Of a stretch of DNA of 64,000 bases, positions 59,951 through 64,000 are shown in pieces. Position 1 is the first letter of the stretch; every line of letters starts with the position of its first letter. A program made the translations under genes and the position numbers. The notes under the pieces were generated by a model that saw only the letters and a list, made by a program, of their open reading frames with translations, was not told the origin of the DNA and searched no databases. This DNA comes from Lytechinus pictus (taxonomy: Eukaryota > Echinodermata > Echinoidea > Temnopleuroida > Toxopneustidae): assembly GCF_037042905.1 (NCBI RefSeq), contig NC_087249.1, positions 14,317,901 to 14,381,900 on the forward strand. Direction: 5' to 3'.

Positions 59951-62131
59951 GATGATGGTGGTGATGATGATGAAGATGATGTTGATGGTAATGATGATTT
60001 TTCCTTTTCTGGATAGGTCCAAAGCTTCATACGTGGCTGGCTGTGTCGACGACGTTGGAAAGCCATTGTGCAGGACTACATCAGATCGCCACATGCAGAG
60101 AGTATGCGAAAGCGTAACAGTATAGTATTTGGGATGGTGGAGTGTGAACGCGAGTACGTTGAGCAGCTTTCCACTCTTGTCTCCTGCTTTCTGCGTCCTC
60201 TCAAGATGGCTGCCAGCGCAAAGAAACCACTTATTTCACATGAAGATGTCAACTCAATATTCCTCAACAGGTAAAGAGTGAGAATCAGTGTGATATCTAC
60301 TTTTCAGATATTCTTATCAGGGCTGTTATCGATAACCTCTTTATTGCTTGTCTTGTCGATAATTGCTTGTTTTTTGCCACTTAGCGGTATCGATAACCTT
60401 TCTCTCGTTGCCGATAATACCCGCTATTATGAGGGACATGACAGCGATTTTCCGCGATTTTACAGAATTCACAGAAATGGCCTTTTGAAAGTGGCTTTTC
60501 AAATGAAAAATCACTTAAAGCATATTTTTTCCTCAAAATTCACAGAACAGCAACAGAAATCACTACAAAATACGAATATTTACAAGCCAAAAAACGTGAT
60601 CTCACTTCGCTTAATCATGACAATCCAAACATCGTGACTGCACCAACTCCAACGATCGTATATCGAAAACATTTACAAGCGCAAGTTCAATTTTAGCGAA
60701 ATACCAGAGTAGAAGGCAGCAAACGGTCGTGTGTTCGAAGATGTACAGCACGATATCAAAATGGTGGATAGGCGAAAGATGTTGACTGCTCAGAACGATG
60801 TCCAAAAAGCCCAAAAATTATCAATAAAACTTCATCCAACCCTACAATAATGCTATTAACGTGAAAGGTGAGGAGTCTGAGATGTTTGTTAAAAGATGTT
60901 ATGTAATCGTTTACATCAGATGAACACGGATTTTAAAGCGTTCTTGGTACAGTGGCAGATAAAAATTATAACCAACATGAGTATTGTGTCATCGCTATAA
61001 TGCATTAAAAATGCGCATTGATTATGTTCTTTTGTTGATAGTTATCGATATCGGTAAGATATTTTTAGCAAGCTATCGACAGAATTTTCTTAACGATAAC
61101 AGCCCTAATTCTTTTCCCATATGGGCTAATTAAGAAGTTGCCATTGGATGTCATTATAGTAGCTTTTATGCAATGAGCACCTGAGTTGGTATTCAATTAT
61201 TCCTTTCCACGCGTACTTTGCACCAATGCACACTCGATGCCATGCGAACTTTGCATTTCACACTCAAACAAACAAGCCATTGTAGGCCTCCCTGGATATA
61301 ATTCAGCACAGAGGGGTTCATGGCCCAACACACAAAGAGTTAAAAGTATTGATTTACTAAGTAAATTAATATACTTAAAGCCATTAATTGTAAGGTCATT
61401 ATCCATCTGTGCGCAACATGGTTGACTGCGCATATTGTTTTTTAAACTACATGCAAGCCAGATTTAGCCAAGTAGGGGGCTGACTTAGATTTAAGGAAAA
61501 TACTTAGCCAAAAAAGACAATGGAATAGCAAAGATGAATAAGTATTTTAATTAAAAAGAATACTGAGTAAAATGCTTTAAAATTCTTGTATAAGTATGGA
61601 AGTGAACACCAGCTCAGGTGCTCCACAATTTAAATGCTTGTTCTTTATTGGAACAATCACAACTGGTATTCGTCAAGAAAGATTACTATAGGCAAATCTT
61701 GAATAAACAAGATGTTTGCTACCTAAAGGTTGATATTTTCTGCTTGTGATTTTGATATGAAAGGCATTGCAAAACTATTAAAAACCTGATGCTTCCGTGG
61801 TGAGAGTCAAGGATAGCAAAACAGACCCTGTGGGATATGTTGATTTGTCCTCGTGGTCACCAAGTATCTATTCCAAGGTGTGGGTAGGTTCATTTGTTTC
61901 CTTCAGATTTAGATGTAAAACATGTGAAACACAGATTTATGAGGGTTTTTTTTTCATTTGAGAGAGTGAGAGGGAGAGATGGAAAGAGAGATAGACAGGC
62001 AAGAACAAATGAGAGAGAAGAAAAAGATAAAGTGAAAAGGAAGAGAATAGGGAGAGAGAGGGATTGGAGAGAAAGAATAAAAAGTGTTGGAGGGGTAGAA
62101 ATGATAGTAAAAAATAGAGTGTGTGTGTGTG

Positions 62132-62167
<36 letters not shown>

Positions 62168-63924
62168 TGTGCAAACAACAAGAGGAGCAAGAGAGCAAGA
62201 AAGAGAATAGAGAGATGGGAAAAGCAAGGAACTGGATAGTGTGAGTGTGCTTGTGGATGTGTGTGTGTGTGTGGGAGAGAGGTGATGGATAGAGAGAGTA
62301 GAATGGGGGAGAATAGGAGAAAGAGAGTATCCATTCCAATCCGAAAAAGGGCACTTCCTGCAAGCTGATCCTATGAGAGTTGTATATGAATATTCCAACT
62401 TAATATAGGTGAAGAGAATGAAGGAATTGCCGGAAAAAGGGGGGAAAAAAAGAGAGAAGAGAGAAGTTAGCTATTACTGCATATAACCTGTATCTATATA
62501 GTGTAATACCGGTGAATATTTCCTCTCATGCATAAATCATGTGCGTAGGAGCAACATCGAAACAGAATAAGCCTGCCTGGTACCTGGGGCATGCTAGCAA
62601 ATATTAAAATTTATGGGGCATGCATAAATCTCCCATCAAGAGGGTAAAATCGGCTCGCAACCGTCTGCTGAGCGTAGTAAACGGTTACCCCTTTGAAATT
62701 ATACTTGATGGAGTGCCCATAAGGTAGCAGCTTTGGGGATTTTTTCCCCTTTCCTGCTCGCTCCTCTTACCCTCTTCCATTCTCTCTCTTATCTCTCTTT
62801 CATTTTTGTTTCCTATTTGAAAAATCTTATTTGGAATGTCGTTGTATCACTTTGCCCCATCCTTTTCTTGTTAAGTCTTTCTCTTTTCATCAGATAAATG
62901 ATATCATGGCATTTACCAGATTTCATGCTTAGGAAGTAAATTCAAAATATTATGGGATAAGTAAATTTGAATAATCACAATATTTCAAATATTTGATCTT
63001 GCGCTACCAGCCTGTAAAGATATTTCAGTTTTAGTCTTGACTTTTCTCATTTCCAACAAAATAAATGCACAATCCATGTAATGATAATGAGCAAAGAATT
63101 CATTTCATATGAAGACATATAATACTTTAAGCTACAGGAAACTTCAGAATGAAATGCATAATTTGATAAATTGCATTCTAAACCTGAGGTTGATTGTGAT
63201 AAAAAATAGATAAAGATATGTCATGGCTGAGCTGATGTCCTCTTGGCTATCTTTTTATAGCCATCATATTGCCAGTCCAAATTTATATTGTTGACATTTT
63301 CACCAGATAAATTGATTTTACTACTGGAAAGAACAAAGTGTCCCACAGTGTGGAACACAATATTAATCACCTTTACACTGTTGAATTTGAGCATTTCAAC
63401 AGTGTGATTCGTATATTCACATAGTCTATCATGCCAAAATACTGTGAACATCCACACCGCAGAGGTAGCCACAGTGTGAAATTCCTTTTACACTTAAAAT
63501 TTGAGCACTTTAACAGTGTGAATAATATTTTCACACAGTCCACTATGTGAACACACTATGATCACACTGTGTGAGACTGGTCTTTCCAGGAGGGATTGTT
63601 TGTGTTTAGAATATTTATTCTAATAAACATTACCATAAACATATTTGAAGGTCAAAATCACTTTTCACTCAGGACTAAATTGAGAAAATGTAAGTTCTAT
63701 TTCTGATCTGCAATAAGGTATTCATATATATCAATCTAAACAAAATGTGTGTGAACCAATATTCTTGAGAAATGTGATGCAACGACTTAAAGCGTCCTAA
63801 GAAATACAGTATATGAAATTTCATATATTTTCTTTTGATTACAGTGAGACTATATTCTTCTTACATCAAATTTTCTACAAAGGACTAAGCGCTAGGATGG
63901 AACACTGGCCCAAGCTGGTCCTTG
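23966..63924 (+). CDS. RASGRF: RasGRF-like Ras/Rac guanine nucleotide exchange factor, N-terminal part
   Basis: Start codon at 23996. Coding parts 23996-24259, 56179-56288, 58947-59094, 59745-59840, 60017-60270 and 63845-63924 join in frame to 317 aa and continue past the window. Domain order follows RasGRF1/2: N-terminal PH domain (about 26-125, split by the 32-kb intron), coiled coil (about 126-175), IQ calmodulin-binding motif [14 protein letters not shown] (207-220), [15 protein letters not shown], then the start of the DH domain (about 242 on). MQKAIRL at the start and SRPLGL/EGC in the PH domain match the family. RasGRF proteins couple Ca2+/calmodulin to Ras and Rac activation, mainly in neurons; the Ras-exchange domains would lie beyond 64000. 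An invertebrate has probably one gene for the vertebrate RASGRF1/2 pair, so I give the generic symbol. Confidence 0.9.
24260..24826 (+). other. start of the RasGRF-like giant intron
   Basis: AT-rich, no recognised element. The intron runs 24260-56178 (about 31.9 kb) and holds all the elements listed between those positions. Confidence 0.6.
24827..25072. mobile_element. hAT-like MITE
   Basis: Left end CAGGGGCAGATCCAGGATTT; the right end inverted reads CACTCGCGGATCCAGGGGAG. Termini starting CAGxGGCGGATCCAGG are typical of hAT non-autonomous elements. The flanking octamers CACATAAT and CATATAGT match at six of eight positions, as expected for an aged 8-bp duplication. The core has two long G runs and AAAAATTATCAAGCAAAAAA words. 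No coding capacity. Confidence 0.65.
25073..28060 (+). other. RasGRF-like intron; no gene recognised
   Basis: AT-rich throughout. 26080-26340 on the minus strand resembles an A/T-rich retroposon 3' tail but has no diagnostic motif. 26810-26935 is CT-rich simple sequence. Short open frames in this stretch show low-complexity composition and no domain. Confidence 0.45.
28097..28285 (+). repeat. CA/CT compound microsatellite
   Basis: Alternating ACACAC and CTCTCT blocks with a loose 27-30 bp higher-order unit (CACACAC-ACTCTCTC-ACCCACAC). Open frames here read as Thr-His-Ser repeats and are not genes. Confidence 0.9.
28293..28511. mobile_element. MITE with TTGCAAGAAA/TTGCAATC termini
   Basis: GGGGGTGTTGCAAGAAAATA then TTGCAATCAATCGC at the left is mirrored by GCAATTGATTGCAAG and TTTCTTGCAATGCCCC at the right: about 35 bp of imperfect inverted repeat around a 219-bp element that interrupts CA/CT simple sequence. 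Non-coding. Confidence 0.65.
28535..29060 (+). repeat. CT-rich low-complexity block
   Basis: About 500 bp of pyrimidine-rich sequence with ACACAC (28640-28660) and repeated CCCACACCCTC-like words. Long open frames on either strand are Ser/Leu- or Arg/Glu-rich and compositional. Confidence 0.8.
29075..29300 (-). repeat. possible retroposon 3' end (minus strand) next to a CT run
   Basis: TTTCAATTCAATGTCTTTATTTCC is, on the minus strand, GGAAATAAAGACATTGAATTG: an AATAAA signal plus GAATT tail like that at 20905. A (CT)n run at 29254-29288 follows. Confidence 0.4.
29301..30980 (+). other. RasGRF-like intron; no gene recognised
   Basis: AT-rich. 30040-30310 has a more even base composition (ACGCTCGCAATTATAG, TACGCTCAGCTGAGAATAG) and could be a non-coding conserved element, but nothing here proves it. 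Confidence 0.4.
30981..31131. mobile_element. MITE, family 1 copy
   Basis: Starts GGATCCCGTTGCATAAAG, with TGGTAACTACCATGGTAACG and GCTGATCAACAGCCAATCC inside, and ends TAATGAGGCCCTG. The internal words match the copies at 1068 and 54096. Confidence 0.6.
31140..31347. mobile_element. MITE with CGACATTCGCTTCTGCGACA termini
   Basis: GTGACACGACATTCGCTTCT ... GCGACAAT at the left mirrors ATTGTCGCCAGAGCAAATGTCATGG at the right. The interior carries TTAGGGTTAGGG-like words (31195-31255) resembling short interstitial telomeric sequence. It abuts the family 1 MITE on its left. Confidence 0.6.
31348..31974 (+). other. RasGRF-like intron; poly-C/poly-A junction at 31494-31515
   Basis: C run of about 12 followed by 10 A, the complement of the T/G junctions seen elsewhere, and a G run at 31793. 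No gene recognised. Confidence 0.5.
31975..32231 (-). mobile_element. tRNA-derived SINE
   Basis: On the minus strand the head starts near 32231 with GGGCGTTGTGGCCTAGTGG (A box TGGCCTAGTGG) and has a B-box-like GATTTGAATCCC. The body runs left to an (ATA)n-like tail at 31978-31995. It shares its layout, and partly its body, with the copies at 38415 and 51345. Confidence 0.7.
32232..33622 (+). other. RasGRF-like intron; no gene recognised
   Basis: Mixed composition; no long open frame, no inverted termini noted. Confidence 0.45.
34330..35786 (+). repeat. subrepeat array of the left foldback arm (~210 bp monomers)
   Basis: The landmark TTGAGGCAAAA (or variants) falls at about 34423, 34641, 34831, 35049, 35261, 35469 and 35681: spacings of 190 to 218 bp. 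Each monomer also has a C/G run next to AAGTCACCCC, of variable length. Confidence 0.8.
35790..37190 (-). repeat. subrepeat array of the right foldback arm
   Basis: The same monomers inverted: GCCTCAATGGGGGCTCC-type landmarks at about 35819, 36063, 36264, 36475, 36679, 36891 and 37097. Confidence 0.8.
38256..38394. mobile_element. piggyBac-like MITE
   Basis: TTAA at 38252-38255 and 38395-38398 flank a 139-bp element starting CCCTTTCCATGCGTACTTCG and ending GCGCACAAAGAG. TTAA duplication and CYCTTT ends are characteristic of piggyBac-type elements. A second, more decayed copy is at 61201-61339. Confidence 0.65.
38415..38605 (-). mobile_element. tRNA-derived SINE, degraded
   Basis: The minus strand carries a B-box-like GGTTTGATTCCC near 38566 and a body (plus strand: GGGTACCCATTTACAACACC, GGTGGAGAGTGGC, CTTAGCAAAGGA) shared with the copy at 51345-51560. 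The A box is poorly preserved. Confidence 0.55.
38640..39352 (+). other. RasGRF-like intron; no gene recognised
   Basis: AT-rich, no element boundaries seen. Confidence 0.45.
39353..39474 (+). repeat. 61-bp direct tandem duplication
   Basis: GTGCTTTTGATGATGTTATT ... GAAATAAAGACTTAACAAAG occurs at 39353 and again at 39414 with essentially no differences, so the duplication is recent. Confidence 0.85.
39475..42295 (+). other. RasGRF-like intron; no gene recognised
   Basis: 41160-41335 is a degenerate repeat of TAGACCAAATGG / ATTAGACTAAAT words. 41880-41960 is a GC-richer island (CTTGGTACCGCTGCCACCGT) without a coding frame I can support; it may be a non-coding conserved element or a repeat fragment. 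The rest is AT-rich. Confidence 0.4.
42296..42509. mobile_element. short-TIR MITE candidate (GGGTGATTTCAAG)
   Basis: GGGTGATTTCAAGTTCAGTG with TTGGTGTTAGG at the left mirrors CTTCCAACACCAACCTTGAAATCACCC at the right. Non-coding; boundaries approximate because related TGGTGAT words continue outward. Confidence 0.4.
42510..43881 (+). other. RasGRF-like intron; no gene recognised
   Basis: A (CT)n run lies at 43149-43206. 42760-42880 on the minus strand is A/T-rich and retroposon-tail-like. No gene. Confidence 0.45.
43885..43913 (+). repeat. left TIR of Harbinger element 2
   Basis: About 29 bp, starting AGGCCCGGTCACATATAG; pairs with the right end with one small indel. Preceded by TTA at 43882-43884. 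Confidence 0.9.
44279..44971 (+). CDS. MADF-BESS protein exon 1
   Basis: 231 codons, ends TTAGCAGT/GTAAGT; carries the whole MADF domain. Confidence 0.85.
44279..46101 (+). CDS. Harbinger ORF1: MADF-BESS DNA-binding protein, two exons
   Basis: Exons 44279-44971 and 45163-46101 join phase 0 to 543 aa. The first ATG in the frame is 44279 ([10 protein letters not shown], basic N-terminus). Residues 26-66 hold imperfect repeats of PNPDHR-SLDHEL. A basic stretch [12 protein letters not shown] (about 115-126) may be a nuclear signal. The MADF domain spans about 132-225 ([35 protein letters not shown]). After the intron comes an acidic/basic linker, a BESS-like helix (about 314-345, [20 protein letters not shown]), then a Pro/Ser- and Gln/His-rich tail. 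In PIF/Harbinger elements such a protein binds element ends and recruits the transposase. A broken relative is at 5185-6840. Confidence 0.88.
45163..46101 (+). CDS. MADF-BESS protein exon 2
   Basis: Starts after GCTTACAG, reads [10 protein letters not shown], stops TGA at 46099. Carries the BESS-like segment and the low-complexity Gln/His/Pro tail. Candidate poly(A) signal AATAAA near 46610. Confidence 0.85.
   Translation: MKDTINANSGDLSAAETECALDGMEVTEEEEQAPKSSHNAGRKRKSTKLEDTVLATLQERLQESGQQMIQLQQAMRPQTPAEVFGNYVKGTLLNLSERKFKKARTAISRILEEAMEDSDEEEPPRVTPSRSSSFQPSSAPPFSSSPKPAEQWQPAPDLWKSTKPPTASIWQSQDCGYVERYRSSMTNQIPPPPQGPTQLSHHLPYTQLQPHQYPQQQHQQHQHPNNQHRYQQQHQYHNPKQQQSVSDIIRSAHQVLPTTCERDQGDMANISGLSSLLETSSTSSQMASSTSGQMTPRDLNTPTMSGAGENQS
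46102..48152. other. central spacer of Harbinger element 2
   Basis: AT-rich 2-kb region between the convergent genes; it would hold both 3' UTRs. On the minus strand an AATAAA near 47404-47409 could end the transposase transcript. TTTCTCAYATAGACAGTGT-type words recur at 46407 and 46695 (GCCTATTTCTC / GCCCATTTCTC). No further gene. Confidence 0.6.
48153..49439 (-). CDS. PIF/Harbinger DDE transposase (HARBI1 family)
   Basis: 428 aa, uninterrupted, ATG at 49439-49437. The N-terminal ~85 residues are basic and helical ([24 protein letters not shown], the start of the family's helix-turn-helix-like region), followed by the DDE superfamily 4 nuclease: Asp189 in GALDGKHV, Asp239 in [14 protein letters not shown] (278-282), Glu316 in VVENAFGIL, then NRFQVL and IILHNLM. 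All catalytic residues of the family are present and the length is normal. It cuts and rejoins element ends. Convergent with the MADF-BESS gene. Host-domesticated relatives (HARBI1) exist, but matching TIRs and TTA sites show this is a transposon gene. Confidence 0.95.
   Translation of the reverse strand: MDDPDTQLKYKIAVLQHQHNLMALTIHQLQVSRWRKEKSQRRYWVRPWIGRRRQFGLYDQLLVELRNEDQAAFKNFMRMPPEMFDELLTRVGPSITKQNTTYRDALNPGLKLALTLRHLASGTKYRSMSYGWRIPHNTISLLIPEVCQAIIEEYKGEMMKCPTTPNEWRAISDQFMEKWNFPHTCGALDGKHVSCKCPPNSGSLYYNYKGFYSVVLMALVDADYRFIWVDIGGMGSASDAQIYNASELRECVEDGSLGLPDPDPLPNDNQDGPYFFVGDDAFALRPNMMKPYSLRGMTQSERIFNYRLSQARRVVENAFGILSNRFQVLLTTMQQQPATVKLIVTACIILHNLMRTRYPGMQNQQLDRAENLGHDYVPGAWRSCLNMQDTISVAGSNTSSREGKRQRNLIKHWVNSEAGAVPWQDKMI
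49961..49989 (-). repeat. right TIR of Harbinger element 2
   Basis: Inverted AGGCCCGGTCACATATAGGC then GACGCACGA; followed by TTA at 49990-49992. Confidence 0.9.
49993..51344 (+). other. RasGRF-like intron; CT-rich then AT-rich
   Basis: 50010-50470 is T/C-rich simple sequence (CTTTCTTTC, CTGTCTGTC). The Leu/Ser/Phe-rich open frames through it are compositional. 50470-50700 has a more even composition without a supported frame. No gene. Confidence 0.5.
51345..51560 (-). mobile_element. tRNA-derived SINE
   Basis: The minus-strand head near 51560 reads GAAGAGCCGTGGTGTAGTGG (A box TGGTGTAGTGG) and GTGTTCAAATTCC (B box). The body (plus: GGGTACCCACTCAGCACCTG, GGTGGAGAGTGGC, CTTGCCAAAGGA) matches the copy at 38415-38605. 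The left limit is approximate. Confidence 0.7.
51561..53329 (+). other. RasGRF-like intron; no gene recognised
   Basis: 51680-52030 is A/T-rich and retroposon-tail-like; 52380-52750 has CT-rich patches. No gene or clear element boundary. Confidence 0.45.
53337..55025. mobile_element. 1.7-kb foldback element with 7-bp target duplication
   Basis: Ends TAGGAGTGGGCTATA and, inverted, TAGGAGTGGGCTATA; CTAGTAG flanks both sides (53330-53336, 55026-55032). Arms of about 650 bp are reverse complements with a few per cent divergence: GTCCGAGAAAAAAGTGTGCC, AAATGGCTGCCAAAACC and GGTACGAGGTCAACAATAGC each appear inverted at about 54900, 54885 and 54640. The loop (about 53990-54390) contains a family 1 MITE. 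The longest frames (about 60-70 aa, mirrored in the two arms) are shadows of the repeat. No transposase. Confidence 0.85.
54096..54217. mobile_element. MITE, family 1 copy in the loop of the foldback
   Basis: GGGCCCCGTTGCATAAAAAA at the left, GATTGGCTGTTGATCAGCGT and GTTACC inside, CTGACCCC at the right. Matches 1068-1230 and 30981-31131 in words and order. Confidence 0.6.
55033..55949 (+). other. RasGRF-like intron; no gene recognised
   Basis: AT-rich, no element seen. Confidence 0.5.
55950..56060 (+). repeat. ATT/ATC microsatellite
   Basis: Imperfect (ATT)n with ATC and GTT variants, 120 bp before the next RasGRF exon. Confidence 0.85.
56179..56288 (+). CDS. RASGRF: RasGRF-like exon (aa 89-124 and split codon)
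   Basis: Acceptor TTTACAG/TATTGG, donor CTGCAA/GTAAGT. Encodes the second half of the PH domain: [24 protein letters not shown], ending with the C-terminal PH helix WVDAIKHC. The invariant PH Trp is at WVDAI. Confidence 0.92.
56890..57310 (+). repeat. ~85-bp minisatellite
   Basis: AAATTGAC (or GAATTGAC) recurs at about 56944, 57031, 57120 and 57203, each followed by an A/G-rich run, GGTGGGGTA or GGGATATGGGATGCATA, then AGGAAAGATTGAAAAACACAC-like words. Units of 83-89 bp are moderately diverged. Minus-strand open frames with repeated Phe/Leu/Ser blocks are products of this repeat. A (GA)n run follows at 57331. Confidence 0.65.
57353..58946 (+). other. RasGRF-like intron; no gene recognised
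   Basis: 57545-57745 is GC-richer (GATGACCCGTCCTGGTTTTC, CGTCTCGTGCACGCAGCC) without a supported frame. 58640-58790 holds two copies of a TATAGTTATGTCGACATGTKCAATTTTC block, about 88 bp apart (58697 and 58764). No gene. Confidence 0.45.
58947..59094 (+). CDS. RASGRF: RasGRF-like exon (aa 125-174)
   Basis: Acceptor ATCTCAG, donor ACAGAA/GTAAGT. Encodes the coiled-coil linker: [20 protein letters not shown] and [18 protein letters not shown], with the family's QKYLHLLQI. Confidence 0.93.
59095..59744 (+). other. RasGRF-like intron
   Basis: 650 bp, AT-rich, no element seen. Confidence 0.6.
59745..59840 (+). CDS. RASGRF: RasGRF-like exon (aa 175-206)
   Basis: Acceptor ATGTCAG, donor AAGAGA/GTAAGT, phase 0 at both ends. 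Encodes [10 protein letters not shown] and the acidic [12 protein letters not shown], which in the family directly precedes the IQ motif. Confidence 0.9.
59868..59998 (+). repeat. GAT microsatellite between RasGRF exons
   Basis: (GAT)n/(ATG)n imperfect run filling most of a 176-bp intron. The poly-Met/poly-Ser frames are artefacts. Confidence 0.9.
60017..60270 (+). CDS. RASGRF: RasGRF-like exon (aa 207-290 and split codon)
   Basis: Acceptor TGGATAG, donor CAACAG/GTAAAG. Carries the IQ motif ([14 protein letters not shown]), [15 protein letters not shown], and the first DH helix ([19 protein letters not shown]) through [16 protein letters not shown]. This is the best-conserved exon of the gene in the window. 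Confidence 0.95.
60318..61107. mobile_element. hAT-like non-autonomous element
   Basis: Left end CAGGGCTGTTATCGATAACC; right end inverted TAGGGCTGTTATCGTTAAGA. The flanking octamers ATTCTTAT (60310-60317) and ATTCTTTT (61108-61115) match at seven of eight positions, as expected for a hAT 8-bp duplication. The 790-bp interior has further ATCGATAA/TTATCGAT words and no transposase frame. It begins 47 bp after a RasGRF exon. Confidence 0.7.
61201..61339. mobile_element. piggyBac-like MITE, second copy
   Basis: TCCTTTCCACGCGTACTTTG ... CACAAAGAG/TTAA matches 38256-38394 along its length (GAACTTTGCATTTCACACTC, ATTCAGCACAGAGGGGTTCA). The left TTAA has decayed to TTAT. Confidence 0.6.
61344..61950 (+). 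other. RasGRF-like intron; no gene recognised
   Basis: AT-rich, no element seen. Confidence 0.5.
61955..62280 (+). repeat. GA/GT low-complexity block
   Basis: Purine-rich GAGAGA with GTGTGTGT at 62109-62126 and 62249-62273 and a pure (GA)n run at 62132-62165. Long minus-strand frames (Ser/Leu/His-rich) are compositional. Confidence 0.9.
62281..63323 (+). other. RasGRF-like intron; no gene recognised
   Basis: 62540-62760 is less AT-rich, with GGGGCATGC words at 62586 and 62612 and AAATCGGCTCGCAACCGTCT; possible non-coding conserved element, unproven. Confidence 0.4.
63324..63589. mobile_element. CACAGTGTG-rich MITE, copy 2
   Basis: Ends CTGGAAAGAACAAAGTGTCC and, inverted, CTGGAAAGACCAGTCTCACA. 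Contains CACAGTGTG, TTTACACTGTTG and TTCACACAG words in both orientations, like 22039-22325. It lies 255 bp before the last RasGRF exon in the window. Confidence 0.65.
63845..63924 (+). CDS. RASGRF: RasGRF-like exon (aa 291-317, continues)
   Basis: Acceptor GATTACAG, donor CCTTG/GTAAGT. Its first T completes Ser291 with the AG of the previous exon. Encodes [26 protein letters not shown], part of the DH domain. The next exon is outside the window. Confidence 0.92.
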
Positions 63925-64000
63925 GTAAGTGGATAATGAAATATTCATTTTATATTGATATCAAGGATTGACAGTCGATCAGGTTTAACTTTTACCATGG

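Noticed and set aside
59741-60094. Frames with poly-Met, poly-Ile or poly-Ser
   Set aside because: Read-through of the GAT microsatellite next to genuine RasGRF exons.
61118-61172. Fifth copy of MITE family 1
   Set aside because: Only loosely similar words (GTTGCCATTGGATG, TTTTATGCAATGAG); ends not both present.
61890-62398. Minus-strand frames of 126-157 codons
   Set aside because: Three overlapping frames through GA/GT repeats; Ser/Leu/His-Thr repeats only.

Overview
The window looks like an AT-rich invertebrate deuterostome nuclear genome, most likely a sea urchin or a close echinoderm relative. The reasons are two animal genes split by GT-AG introns, tRNA-derived SINEs, many MITE and foldback elements, and abundant microsatellites. 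The species call is inference; nothing in the window names it. No bacterial operons, rRNA, CRISPR or functional tRNA genes were seen.

Host genes, both on the + strand. (1) A complete seven-exon short-chain dehydrogenase/reductase of the DHRS11 type (15018-18973, 254 aa). (2) The 5' part of a RasGRF-type Ras/Rac guanine nucleotide exchange factor: a probable non-coding first exon ending at 21611, the start-codon exon at 23966-24259, then a 32-kb intron, then five more coding exons (56179, 58947, 59745, 60017, 63845). These encode the first PH domain, a coiled coil, an IQ calmodulin-binding motif and the start of the DH (RhoGEF) domain. The gene runs off the right edge.

Mobile DNA dominates the rest. 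1743-9605 is a decayed PIF/Harbinger-like element with almost perfect termini, a TTA target duplication and a broken MADF-domain gene. 43885-49989, inside the RasGRF giant intron, is an apparently intact PIF/Harbinger element: a two-exon MADF-BESS protein on + and a 428-aa DDE transposase on -, flanked by TTA. Two large foldback (palindromic) elements sit in the same intron: 33623-37908 (4.3 kb, arms built of ~210-bp subrepeats) and 53337-55025 (1.7 kb, 7-bp target duplication). Smaller elements include a TTAA-flanked foldback (9622-10212), hAT-like elements (24827-25072, 60318-61107), a piggyBac-like MITE (38256-38394), several MITE families and at least five tRNA-derived SINEs.

The strangest stretch is 11440-13320, upstream of DHRS11. 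Two adjacent inverted-repeat elements there consist almost wholly of a 17-bp palindrome (GATAAACA-S-TGTTTATC) repeated about 30 times at a 20-21 bp pitch, with six longer hairpins between. They are embedded in tandem duplications that contain further long hairpins and CRE-like TGACGTCA sites. I see no ordinary coding explanation for it. All coordinates and counts were read by eye.
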